In this document: piece by piece, positions 36,755 to 49,005 of the stretch
Layout: the number at the start of each line of letters is the position of its first letter
Numbering within the stretch: position 1 is the stretch's first letter
NCBI RefSeq assembly: GCF_021130785.1
Contig: NC_060214.1
Location: 1,020,501-1,084,500 of the forward strand
Length of the DNA: 64,000 nucleotides
Origin: Homalodisca vitripennis
Lineage: Eukaryota > Arthropoda > Insecta > Hemiptera > Cicadellidae
Reading direction: 5' to 3'
Translations under genes and position numbers: made by a program
The notes under the pieces: generated by a model
Told to the model about the DNA's origin: nothing
Databases searched by the model: none
The model's input: the letters and a program-made list of their open reading frames with translations, nothing else

Positions 36755-37170
36755 TCCCCAGTCTTCACATCATCCCTGGTGCGGGTGACAGGTGTTGTGT
36801 AATGCTCTTGATCCTATGCACTGACATCACTTACGTTCCCTCTCACCATTTCTGGACTGATTCTCCTGGTACACCAGTTACTTGTTGTTTAATGCTCTTG
36901 ATCCTATGCACTGACATCACTTACGTTCCCTCTCAAAAGTCTGGACTGAATTCTCTTAGTAAACCAGTTACTTGTTGTGTAATGCTCTTGATCCTAAGCA
37001 CTGAACTTTATTTACGTTCCACCTCACCAGTCTGGATTGAATTCACTTAGTAAACCAGTTACTTGTTGTGCAATGCTCTTGATCCTATGCATTGACTTTA
37101 CTTACGTTCCCCCTGACCAGTCTGGTGTTAATTCTCTTCGTACACCAGTTATGTGTTGTGCAATTCTCCT
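36755..37170 (+). repeat. 90-bp tandem array, about 4.5 units
   Basis: AATGCTCTTGATCCTATGCA at 36,801, 36,891, 36,981 and 37,073 (the last two diverged), each followed by CTTACGTTCC and TCTGGACTGA. The plus-strand 99-codon frame is a translation of the repeat. Confidence 0.95.
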
Positions 37171-37489
37171 GATATATATACGAGTTACATAAATACATAT
37201 TCTCAATACAAGTCACGTTATGCTGTAAAACTGTAATATAATTTTAATATGTCAAACAAAATTTAATTATTTGGTGACAATCTATTTAATCTTTACAATT
37301 AGCATTCAGTCAACGCTGGATTTATCAGTAATCCACTAGTAAATGCATTATGGCCTTATATTTTTAATACATAAAAATATTCCTAACGTAATAAATTTTA
37401 TACGTTCATTACAATAGTGAATTTATTAAAGAACAACAGTAGTTGAAAAAAGCTTGTATGGAATCGCTAAACACATACACATACAACAT

Positions 37490-38030
37490 TTTCCTTACAA
37501 AACAATACTTAGTGGGGCAATGGGTGACTTTATGACATTACTGCAGACGTCACTCCTACGGAAATGGCGTCATTAGTCCACTACCACTCTTCACCTATCT
37601 TATGACGTCACAGTAGATTACTACAACGTTCGTACTACTAAACAATAATTAATGGGGACAATATGAGACATGATGACATTACTGCAGACGTCACTGTTAG
37701 GGCAAATGGCGTAATTAGTCCACCACCACTCTTCAACATGTCTTATGACGTCACAGTAGATTAACACAACGTTTGTACTACTAAACAATACTTAGTGGGG
37801 ACAATACGAGACATGATGTCATTACTGCAGCCGTCACTTCTAGGGCAATGGTGGCGTTAGTTCACTACCACTCTTCAACATGTCTTATGACGTTACAGTA
37901 GATTATAACAACGTTTGTTACTACTAAACAATACTTAGTGGGGACAAGGGGTGACATGATGACATTACTGCAGGCGTCGTTAGTTTACTAATAGTCTTAT
38001 ACTTGTCTTATTACGTTACAGTAGATACAT
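37490..38030 (+). repeat. ~142-bp tandem array, about 4 units, with CRE-like sites
   Basis: Units share ATTACTGCAGACGTCACT and CTTATGACGTCACAGTAG. Starts are about 37,536, 37,678, 37,821 and 37,963. TGACGTCA, the consensus cAMP-response element, occurs at 37,603-37,610 and 37,746-37,753 and is decayed to TGACGTTA in the third unit. Whether the sites matter is unknown. Confidence 0.94.
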
Positions 38031-38525
38031 TTTTTTACACATATAATCGACATAAATGTATCCATTAGATGTTTATAATGACACTTTTATATGATCATGC
38101 TGGCTTCGATATGGCTAAAAGTTAATTCTCTTACACATAAGAAGCTATAATGGAAAAGGTTGATTTAATTTAAATGTTAAGGTTAGTTACATTTCAGAGT
38201 CTGAAATCTAATATTGCCACTGACTAACTCCTGGATTCCGAAGAAGAGCCAAAAGTATGAAGACTAACTTACCTTAACGTTAACAAATTCCTTCTGTCCC
38301 ATCCCAAAGTTTTTTAAACGAATTTATGGATTGATGATTATTTTTCGTTTTGAAGTTTATACGATACTACAGTATATAATTTATGACCAAATCGTACTTT
38401 CTAGATCCTGTTAATATGCCCATGTTTTTTTTTAATCTGTACATTTACAACACAAGCGTAACGGTGTAGTACCTGCATAAGAGTCTCAAGTTGTAGATAT
38501 GTTGTAGAAACTTGCAAATTGGTTT
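38031..38525. other. AT-rich spacer, nothing recognised
   Basis: No feature recognised. Confidence 0.5.
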
Positions 38526-38526
38526 T

Positions 38527-38792
38527 GGTTATACAAGGTACACCACCCACACAACCACCATGCACGCCACACCATTCACACCACACCACGTAAGCCACAC
38601 CATCACCATGCACGCCACAACCATTCATACCACACCATGTAAGCCACACCATGCACATCACACCACGAATGCCACACCGTGCACATCACACCACACCATG
38701 CACGCCACACCATTCACACCACACCATGTAAGCCACACCGTGCACATCACACCACACCATGCACGTCACACCACGAATGCCACACCATGCGT
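38527..38792 (+). repeat. CACCACACCATG-type minisatellite with higher-order pattern
   Basis: Built from CCACACCATGCAC, CCACACCATTCAC, CCACACCATGTAAG and CCACGAATGC phrases in recurring blocks of roughly 46-93 bp. Frames of His, Thr and Pro over it are translations of the repeat, not genes. Confidence 0.95.
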
Positions 38793-40010
38793 CGCTTATA
38801 CCTGCAGTCCGAGAACCAATATACATTGTACAAACACACCACTGATTGTTACACTCTTGTTACTAAAAATCGAAACGATAAGAATCTGAAGCGTAAAAAT
38901 CATAATTTTATTTATGATCATAATTTTTCACGTCAACACCTATAATAGCCGTCAAATATGTAAATAAATGTTAAATCATCATCAGCTACAGATACAAATT
39001 CGTATAACTGTAAGAACCATAAAGTGGTAACTTAAAGTTTCTTAATGTATTTATCTGACAATGAAGTATCTGTTTGATATTCATATGATAGTATGTTTTC
39101 TGTGCATGAAACTAAATATAAATTCTTTAGAGAAAAACTATGCCAAATAGACAGGATATGCTAGACTCTAATATTGCAGAACAATATGAAGTGACCACTA
39201 AGTAATTGTCACTATAGACAACATTTACACAGCTCAGATCAGAAACCATGTATGAAATAACATATACATTTTTCCACTTGTAAAGAGTACTCTTTACAAG
39301 TAATTTTGAAAATATTTTAAAAGAAATTTTAGAGATTCTCGAAGTCCAGAGTGATGTTTTAACGTTTTATTTACGTAGGAAAAATTTGTCAACATAATCA
39401 CTAGGTGATATAATTTTTTATTTAAGTATTGGTTTTCATTAAATGTTCAAGATTTGTTAAAAAGATTTTAATTTTGAGTAATTTTTCATCGACCTTTTAA
39501 AAATTTAATTAAAAAAATTTCGTTAAATTTTATTACAATAAAAAGTGCTTTTGTAATTTCTGTGAATTATTGGATAATTTTTCTAAACTAAACAATAAAT
39601 TTGATATATTGACATTTGAATTTTAAATGGCTCCTTAAGTGGAGTAAGAGTGAAAATATATCATAATATCACAAGCAGGTATATAAAAAACTGAAAAATA
39701 CCTCGTGTGTACTTCATTCTTTTCCTAGATAATGAGAGTGCAGACATGTTAGTAACACGAGTTTGTGCAGGTGATGAACTCTATGATATCTTTAAAACTC
39801 GTTATACTCAACACCTTTACTATCACATAAAAAATGACTCAATACATCTAAAATGCAAGATATAATGTAATTGAAGCGATAATAATTAATTATAATTAGA
39901 AACATATTAAAAACGTAAATGATTGAGAAGACAATCATTTACGTAACAATGTATCAGGACACTGTGACAAGTTCGGCGATTTATTAACTGCGTCACCTCA
40001 AAGTAAAAGA
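38793..40010. other. AT-rich spacer with two palindromes
   Basis: No gene. A perfect 26-bp palindrome, built on ACTTGTAAAGAGT, lies at 39,276-39,301. A 13-bp-arm hairpin (ACGTAAATGATTG and its inverse, six-base loop) lies at 39,913-39,944. Confidence 0.65.
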
Positions 40011-40325
40011 CAACAACCTTTACAAAGTTGGCAATTTAGTGTAAGTAGCTTTACTGCTCTCAGAGTTGAGGAATAATTACAACTTAAAAACCAGCGTTGA
40101 GTTTTTCAATTTTATACCTTTCACCTTGTATATCTACAGGTAGTAGCTTTACTGCTCTTAGAGGTGAGGAATAATTACACCTTAAAAACCAGCGTTGATC
40201 TTTACTCTTTTATACCTTTTACCTTGTATATCTACAGGTACTAGCTTTACTGCTCTTACAAGTGAGGAATAAATATACCTTAAAATCCAGCGTTGTGTTT
40301 TTCACTTCTATACCACTTACTTACA
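40011..40325 (+). repeat. 98-bp tandem array, 3 units
   Basis: AGCTTTACTGCTCT recurs at about 40,047, 40,145 and 40,243, each followed by GAGGAATAATTACA and CCAGCGTTGA or a close variant. Confidence 0.93.
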
Positions 40326-42005
40326 AAGTAAACTTACTTTGTTTACTTTTGTCCAAAAATAGTGTTTAGTTCTTTAATTTTCCATTTTGGTAGAAGAGCT
40401 ATTATCCTGCAATACTTTACATAAATGTGATGGGAATAAGTAAATGCCTTAGAAGCTGAGGCGTTTATAATCAAACTTTATTCTAATTTTTATTATAACA
40501 AATGCTGTGCACTTATAGCATTAAAATAAAATATTTACAGTAAAAAAGAAACATTGTTTCAATTTCGCTCTACAGGAATTATACGTATATGACGTACTGT
40601 AAAAAATAAACAAGATTTCTATGAGTTTAAAAACGTGGTCCTATATCACAATGTGAACTGAGGACTTCCAAATTGATACACAATTTAAAAGAAGTATTAG
40701 CTCTGGATTACATTTTACATAAATATGATTGCGTACTTTACATACTGAAAGTTAGGAGAGTGTTCTTTAGGCAGGTAGAAAGAAATTGGTTTGTGTAATG
40801 ACATTTCATTTAGTATAGATGGATAGGAAACTGGATAAATTCCACATTACATGAAAGAAGTACATGATTTGGCTTATAAATTTTAATGGATAATTTATTA
40901 AATTACAAATAGAATGAAATAATTCCAAGTGTTTTGGCAATAGAGAGAGGTTACTATATTACGATATAAAGTACTCTTACCATATAAACAAGTTCAAATG
41001 TCGAAGTATGCTATTTTCCCAAATAATAAAAATGTATTAATAAAACTATGAGAACTCATTAACCTATATTTGTTCAAGTTAAATATTTTTGTTATAGACC
41101 CATAAGTTGCATGACAGTCTCAAGACTAAAGGCTTAATATGTTATGCACCGCCCATTATTAGCTCAATCCATAACATTATCTGTTCCTTAAAATATATGA
41201 TGGCAGGAACTTAACATAGCTAAAACAAAAAGTTCTCAAAACAAATATTACAGAGTTAGCACCTTCTACATATTCTTCTACTGACGTTTATAATCACGTA
41301 TTTCTGTAAACGATGGTAACAGAGATAACGAACACAGTGGTCAATAATTATGCTATAAATAAATATCAAAGAAATAATCAAAAACAAAACCAAGTTAATT
41401 ATTATTACACAAGGTTATTAAAAATATACACATTCCTTTTTAAATGTGGATATAAATTATAATTACGCATGAAGATTAAAAGGAAGAGAAAATAGGTTAA
41501 AAAAAACGTAATAAAAACTAGCAGGGGTTATAAAACACATTTTTTCATTCCATTTCTACGTAAAAAAGCTGTTGAAATAGTTCACGAAATCCTACTAATG
41601 TTTTTTTCTATCGATGTACTTATTTATTTAAACTTACAAGCTGTACTGTATGTAAAACTGAACTGGGAATAGAAGTAATATATCACAAAAGTATAGTAAA
41701 TACCTAGCAAAAATAATACATATTTTGTCTTTAACTACAGGAATCTTAGTATAGTATAAAGAGCGAAAGCCACTAGATCTTTATTTTATGTGTAGAATAT
41801 ATATTATCTTACCTCGATTTCCTTGTGTTGACATTTATTAAAAATATAAAACAGGTAAGAAGTGAAAAATCATCCAGAATATTCTAATTATCCAGAGTTA
41901 CGTCTATGTCACTATAACAGTAACAGTCTTATCGTTTTTCTTAAACAGTTCTTGTTCGGCGAATGTGAAGGGAAATCATAAAAATAGCAATACAAGCCAC
42001 AGACC
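40326..42005. other. AT-rich spacer, nothing recognised
   Basis: About 1.7 kb with no recognisable gene or repeat. Confidence 0.55.
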
Positions 42006-42009
42006 TACC

Positions 42010-42482
42010 AAAGTTTCCTCTAATGGTAGTGAGGTGATTCTACCGTACGACTCAATAAAACCAGATTATTGAAAACGTTATCTGTACTAAACCAGACGAC
42101 CTGAGATACTGCGCTTTATAGCACGATGTTTATATGTTCAACACATCTCACCGTCTCCTCTAGCGGTATTGAGGTGATTTCTACAGTACGACTCAATAAA
42201 ACCAGATTATTGAAAAACGTTATCTGTACTAAACCAGACGACCTGATATAGTACGCTTTATAGCACGATGTTTATATGTTCAACACATCTCACCGTCTCC
42301 TCTAGCGGTAGTGAGGTGATTCTACAGTACGACTCAATAAAACCAGATTATTGAAAACGTTTATCTGTACTAAACCAGACGACCTGATATAGTACGCTTT
42401 ATAGCACGATGTTTATATGTTCACATCTCACTGTGTCCTCAAGCTGTAGTGTGGTGATTCTATCGTACGACTTAATAAACCC
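42010..42482 (+). repeat. ~143-bp tandem array, about 3.3 units
   Basis: CTCTAGCGGTAGTGAGGTGA or its variant recurs at about 42,015, 42,157, 42,301 and, diverged, 42,437. Each is followed by ACGACTCAATAAAACCAGAT and CCAGACGACCTGA. Confidence 0.95.
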
Positions 42483-42894
42483 AGATTTTATTTAAGGCAA
42501 CGAAATAATATTTAATAGTTAAAAAAACTAGTAATCAATTTTACTAAATATTCACTCGGAGCTTAGTAATCAAAAAATATTTTATATCGTCTTGTCGTTC
42601 TAATTATTTTTGAAGACATTTAAAACCTCTTTGTGTATGGAGTTTGAAAAAGAAACTTTCTTCTCAATGTTACAGGTTGTATAAAACCTTTTTTTATCCA
42701 AATATATCAAAATGATTAATCAATGCTGTCTTCAGAATATAATACTACTTTATTATCTCTAAATCATTTATATTAATTTGTTTAACATATTTTCTCTTAA
42801 TTCCTATTAAGTTCTACTAAATAATTTTCAATATTTATTGCAATTAAATAACAGTAAATACCCAATACAGACTCTATAACACACAATAATTACT
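42483..42894. other. AT-rich spacer, nothing recognised
   Basis: No feature recognised. Confidence 0.5.
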
Positions 42895-44870
42895 CGACTA
42901 TTCAATGAAGAATGAATATGTAAATAAAAGGCTCAAATATGTAAATTTCCCTGAGTAAATATTTGCACTGCTTAAAAATGCAAATCTGTGTCTCTCTTTC
43001 CTCAAAAACACATCGTTTAACTCCTGACAGGAGAACATTTATAGTTTTTCATTATTTCAGGAATGTACGGTAAACAGAATATATTATATACAGAATGCAC
43101 GCTATACAGCATATACATTTAGGAATATATGTCTATTATCTAGTACACACTCAGTATTTCTTCATCCAATAATCAGTATTTATACTGTCTCAATCTTTAT
43201 TGCAAGTTTGTTTCGTTATTTTCCTTAATCTAAATATTTCCTGAATACTTTGTAAACACCACCAGGAAACTCTCGGACATACAATACTTAACGCTTGTGC
43301 TGGTGGTTAATAGTGGTTCACTGCTCATAGTACGGACTGGGAACAAAACAATAATTTATTTCTTTATGGCGTTTATGAACTAAAGACAGGTCAGGGCACA
43401 ACTTCAGTAGTGACCTCACCCCCCACACACAACCACCTCACCCCAAACCCACCAGTCTGTGCTGATGATGTTTTGATTCGTTAGTTCCTGTCTGTGCTCA
43501 AAGGAAATCTGCACTCTACTGAAGTCGTTAACTTAAATTTTATCACTGAGATATGTATTACTTTTGTCGCACATTTTGTTGTGGTATAAGATTAAAAATT
43601 TGAAATAAATATTACTTCTCATGTATTTTTTATAATTAATAAAAAAAAAATTATGGTTGCCTGTAAAGTCGGTTTTACGGGCGAAGATTTTACGTGACAA
43701 CGTCTTTTTCTCGGTAGAATATTTATTGATATGAATATTATTAAATTGCACAATAGGAACAAGGAATTGAATGAAAATAAGAATTGCACAAATTTTAACT
43801 ATAGAAATATATTTTGTTTACTAAAAAACATTGTACATAATTTGAAATTAATTAAAATTTGTTATTGTAAATGGTAAAGTTGAATAAAAACATTTACTAA
43901 AATTGGAATTTGAAATTCTTGCTAAACACAGTTAAATTCTAACTCCGCGCGTGGTGATTGGTCGGTTTAGTTCGTTTGTTTGGTCGCACTGTTATGACAG
44001 GTTAGAGGTTATAATTTGTTATTTTAAATGTTTGACTAGCAATACGCGCTGTTTCTTCTCAATCGACTGAATTACGATTGATTGCAGAGTGATTTAAACT
44101 AATAATTTACTTAACACTATCAAAATTTGTCAATAGTATGACATAACCTATAAACTCAGTTTTCTCAACTTTTGTGTCAATCTAACAATTAATCAATCAA
44201 TCATAGTTTACGATAATGAAATATCAGTGTACAATTATTTACCTTTATTGTTGTAGTTGTTGTAAATGACGAATCTAAGCACTCCACATTTTCACAAATA
44301 AACATAGTTATCTGCTTTATCCCGTGCGGCGGACTCACAGTTATCTGCTTTATCCCGTGCGGATCCCGTGCGGCGGACCCACTGGACGGGCATCGTAACG
44401 TTACCGGGCGTTACACTTTTTCATGAGTGACTCCGAGCCGCAAACCTAATTTAAGACGTTGTCACGTCAAAAACCCTAGAAGAGAGCTTTGTTTATAGAT
44501 GGTGATAAAAACTCCCTACGCGTCCCATTCAACGATATAGCCACCAAACATTAAAAGGTGGGAGGCTAAAATAAACCTTAGAATTCCGGTTTATACGAGA
44601 CTGTCAGCTCATAAAATCAAATGACTTCCCTTTGTCACTAACACTAGCTGCAGTTTGAAATGTTTGAAAGCTCTCATATTAGTGTTTTGTACTGCCTCAG
44701 CAACTATTGCGTCCGCTACCTCAATTTTCCTAACCGTTTCAACTCTTCTTTTTGTCTAATTAAGTCAATTAAATGCCTTATTTACCATGACGTACATTTC
44801 GACTCTTTTGTTTCTCAAAATTTCTTTTACTGTTTTATCGTAAAAATTGAATAAGAATTAACAGTAAAAA
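42895..44870 (+). repeat. Segmental duplication, diverged copy C
   Basis: GAATGAATATGTAAATAAAA at 42,908 matches A 6,660. CACAACTTCAGTAGTGACC with GTGCTGATGATGTTTTGA (43,398-43,480) matches A 9,655-9,715. CTAGCTGCAGTTTGAAATGTTTGAAAG (split by indels) through GACTATTTGCGT-like text at 44,640-44,760 matches A 10,150-10,240. The order agrees with copy A, but about 2.5 kb of the A sequence is absent and about 700 bp is added. It is clearly more diverged than A is from B. Confidence 0.75.
43925..44500. other. GC-richer insert inside copy C
   Basis: Absent from copies A and B, where the flanks are about 230 bp apart. It contains two partial repeats of TTATCTGCTTTATCCCGTGC (about 44,309 and 44,341), a third shorter CCCGTGCGGCGGAC, and the near palindrome GTAACGTTACCGGGCGTTAC. 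It may be an inserted element; the class is unknown. Confidence 0.5.
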
Positions 44871-45726
44871 TTGCTTAGTTAAATCAGTTAATTCAAATAT
44901 GGAATTTGTCTTCATACCTTACTAGTTCAGCGATTAGTAGTCAATGTGTATTGTATAAGCGCATAACCTGGTATTTCTTCAAATAGAGGAATTTCTCGTA
45001 AGAAAAAACCGTCGATTGCGCTAATTTAGGTGGAAGTCGAAACGGCAAGGTATCGAGGGGGTTAAGAATATCAAACATCAACCAACAGACTTAAACCATA
45101 AATAAACAATATACGTACAGAAAATTTGGCATCATTCAGGATCTTTAGTTACGTGACAGAGATTCTACTATTATTTACGTGCTTGAAATCCAGGCTGAAG
45201 TTCTCGTATGTCGAACTAATTAAAATACGGAAAGAGAACAATTATTGATCGGTATTTATAACCCTTTCAATGTGGCAACCCCCTCCACGCGTCTCGACTT
45301 CGTTCAACATTAGCGTGGCTGACAAGATATTTCGATATAAATTTTTACAAAAACCAGATTTTTTATCAACAATACAAGTTGACTGTCAGGTCCCTGACTA
45401 ATTATTCTTTCTCTATCTCTCGAAGGTAGAATCAAAATCCGAGTCAGCCAGTTATATGTAGGCTGAGATTTATTTAAAAAGAGACAACGTATATAATTAC
45501 ATAATAATTACAGGATAAAATTGAAATAATCCCGATGTGGCTGCTGCAGGTTTTGTGTTGGCAGCCAATTACGCTGGTAAATAACTATGGCATTGGGACA
45601 CAAATGTTTGACATTTTAATATTTGATGCCATATCCATGGTGTGGATATTCTGATATCTCTGTGCGAACGACATTAATTACATTAGTTAGGTTTAATACT
45701 AAACCGACCTAATTATATTACTAGTT
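44871..45726. other. Spacer between copies C and B, nothing recognised
   Basis: No gene recognised. Copy A's homologous flank would lie left of the window, so part of this stretch may also be duplicated. Confidence 0.5.
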
Positions 45727-46269
45727 TTGTGCATTGAAGATAGTTAAATGAGATACTACTTTGGCTTTGGACTATATATTTTAATTTAATCCGTGTGTAT
45801 TGGTTTCCAGTAGAAGCAATATCCATTAATCGCATTTACTTAACCCTTTACACGAACTTAGTGTTAGTGCTGGTGTAGCTCTCTTACTCTATAATACAGC
45901 GCAGGTATTTAAGTATAATGTAAATATAAGTATCAATTCCCATGTTTAAGAGCGGACTCGCAAGAAGAACAAAGCGTCAATATTAACCGCTTATGTAGTT
46001 GAACGGTTTACCAAACTGCACCAAATCGTGAAGTTTTTTAAATCCTGACCATTTGAATGATTTCTTGGAACTAAACTCATTATTTAATGTTCTATACTGT
46101 TGCACTGTTTTATTTTAGCCTTTAGTTTAATATGTATTAAATAGTTTTAATTTAACAAGAACATTATAAATCCAAGGTATGACAATGTAGATAAAATAGC
46201 AGCGAGTGGTTTCAGGAATGCTATGGTATTTTCAAAATGAACCGTTCTCAATTTACGATTCAATTAAAC

Positions 46270-47050
46270 TTTGGCAGGAAGTAACGTTCATTGCAAACTC
46301 TCTTGTACGACCTTCTTCGTTATTTTCAATGGTGCCAAACATTATTACGTGCAATAAAACTGTGACAGGAAGTATCGTTCATTGAACAACACTTTTCTCA
46401 ATTTTTTTGATATTTTGAATGGGACATAAAATATTGTTAGGTGGAATTTGAATGTGGCAGGAAGTATCGTTCCTTGAACAACTCTCTCCTGAAAAATCTT
46501 TGCTATTTTAAATGGGAATTAAAAATTATTAGGCACAATCAAACTGGGGCTGGAAATTTCGTTCTTTTGAACAACTCTATCCTGAACCTTTTTTGCTATT
46601 TTAAATGGGACATAAAGATTATTAGGTACAGATAAACTGTGGCAGGAAGTATCGTATTTTGCAAAACTCTGTTAAGGATTTTCTTGTTTTTTAATGGGTC
46701 TTAAACATTCCCTATGAACAGTTAAACTGAGATAGGAAGTATCATTCTTTCAAAAACTCTCTCCTGAACCTTTTTTGCTATTTTAAAAGGGACATACAAG
46801 TTAGTAGGTACAGTTAAACTGTGATAGGAAGTGTCGTTCTTTGCACAACCTTTCAAGGAATTTCTTGGTTTTTTTTCAATGGGTCAAAACATCCCTAAGT
46901 ACAGTTAAACTGTGACAGGAAGTATCTTTCATTACAAAACTCTCTTGCAGGTATTCTTTGTTATTGACAATGGGTCTAACATTCGTATGTATAAAAAAAC
47001 TGCGACAGGAAGTTAGTTCATTACACAGTTCTCTCGTAGGTATTCTTTTT
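46270..47050 (+). repeat. Diverged ~91-bp tandem units (copy B)
   Basis: Nine degenerate units marked by CAGGAAGTATCGTTC-like text at about 46,273, 46,362, 46,455, 46,546, 46,638, 46,729, 46,821, 46,912 and 47,003. The last unit and a half are closest to the amplified unit of copy A. There is no homogeneous expansion here. Confidence 0.92.
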
Positions 47051-47738
47051 TATTTTTAATGAGTCTAAACACTCTAATGTACTATAATGTTTTTTGTTAA
47101 TTGAGTACAAATTAGTATAATTAATAAAATTCTTTAAAAGCATTTTAAAATGCTCAAAATCGTGTGTATCTATGATAAGTTTGAAATCTGTTAGTTTTGA
47201 CATCTAAAACTGTAATGTGTTACGAGATGTGTAATGTGTCACTGTCTATGTAAGTATCACAACGATTAGTCCTTGACTCTTGGTGAGTATTCGTAAGTAA
47301 TGCGTAACTAGAATTACTTACAAAAAGAGTAAGTTTAAAAAAGGTTCAAGTTTGTTTTTGGTACAAACCGGAATAAAAGAAATAAAACTATTTTCTACAC
47401 CAATATTTCATATATATTTTAAACAAATACTAATAAAATAATGTGATATTTTATTACTGAATGACAGTAGAACACATACTATTGAAGTATATATAAAGTA
47501 ATATTTCGGACATGTATTTGAAATGTTGGTACAATTAGGAAGAACAATTTAAACCATGGGTTTAAATCAACAACAGGAACATATTCCATACACTTCTCAT
47601 ATATTCTGCAACTTACAGATTTTGTTTAGTTTTTAAACAAAATTTGTCATTGACGTTCTTATATATCAATGAAAAAAATCCACTTTTTAAATTCAGAAGG
47701 ATAAATATCTAAACCTCACTTCAGTGCTAATCTAGTTA

Positions 47739-48235
47739 TAGATGTAATAACATAAATCTTATAGAAACCGGAGTTGAACCAAAAAACTAGCGAACCTAAT
47801 GAAAGATGCAAGGAGATGGCCACGCTGTATAAGACGTTAAACTTTAAATTTCACTTAGATAAGGCAGATGTTATATCTCGTCTGTGAAAGTAACACTTTT
47901 TATCAGTACTTTTGACCTTTCCTGTACCGACTATCCTCTTGTGATAAGATCCCCGCACATGCCAGTGACTCATGAGGACTGGTAAATAATGTTTAAAAGT
48001 GGATCGCCTATCATTAAAAAAAATAGGATAACTTATGAACGCTTTATTAAGCAGCTGTCTGGTCGGGACGATTACAAGGGATTTCAAGTAACAAATTAAT
48101 TGCAATAGTTCGTATGTGCGTTCCATTTGTCTGGATATTCCAATATGGTCAAAGGTTTCAGAGTTTGGAATCTCCCAAACACTGAAAGTATCCAATAGGA
48201 AATATCTCTCAGAGATAAAAATACCCTGTTACCAT
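47739..48235. other. Copy-B insert, left part; unrecognised open frame
   Basis: Begins where A and B separate at the shared CTAGTTATA. A 114-codon minus-strand frame (47,851-48,195) opens with TTG, not ATG, and overlaps the first 50-bp repeat unit. Internal ATG starts exist. No domain, signal peptide or family is recognisable, and copy A has no counterpart. It is probably chance. Confidence 0.3.
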
Positions 48236-49005
48236 AAGTAGCCACTCTCCGGGATCTCACAGAGATCAGAATCCCCGTTTACCGGAAGTATCCACTCGCC
48301 GAGATCTCACAGATATCAGAATCCCCGTTTACCGGAAGTATGCACTCTTCGAGATCTCACAGAAATCAGAATCCCCTTTTAACCGGAAGTATGTACTCTC
48401 CGAGATCTCACAGAGATCAAAATTCCCGTTTACCGGAGGTATCCGCCTCTCCGAGATCTCATAGAAATCAGAATCCCCGTTTACCGGAAGTATGCACTCT
48501 CCGAGATCTCACAGAGATCAGAATTCCCGTTTACCGGAAGTATCCACTCGCCGGGATCTCATAGAAATAAGAATCCCCGTTTACCGGAAGTATGCACATT
48601 CCGAGATCTCACAGAGATCAGAATTCCCGTTTTACCGGAGGTATCCGCTCTCCGAGATCTCATAGAAATTCAGAATCCCCGTTTACCGGAAGTATGCACT
48701 CTCCGAGATCTCACAGAGATCAGAATTCCCGTTTACCGGAAGTATCCACTCGCCGAGATCTCACAGATATCAGAATCCCCGTTTACCGGATGTATCCACT
48801 CGCCGGGATCTCACAGAGATCATAATCCCCGTTACCGGAGGTATCCGCTCTCCGAGATCTCATAGAAATCAGAATCCCCGTTTACCGGAAGTATGTACTC
48901 TCCGATATCTCACAGAGATCAGAATCCTCGTTTACCGGAAGTATCCATTCCCCGCGATCTCACAGAGATCAGAAACTCACGTTTATCAGAAGTATCCACT
49001 AACCA
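48236..49005 (+). repeat. 50-bp satellite array, about 15 units (copy B only)
   Basis: Units such as GAGATCTCACAGAGATCAGA followed by ATCCCCGTTTACCGGAAGTA and TCCACTCGCC. Successive starts at 48,301 and 48,351 are exactly 50 bp apart. Each unit contains short inverted phrases (GAGATCTC). Absent from copy A. Confidence 0.97.

Noticed and set aside
38401..38945. His/Thr-rich frames on both strands
   Set aside because: Translations of the CACCACACCATG minisatellite, in several frames at once.
48340..48825. Frames with recurring SPRSHRDQN-like text
   Set aside because: Translations of the 50-bp satellite; 50 is not a multiple of three and the frame is kept only by indels.
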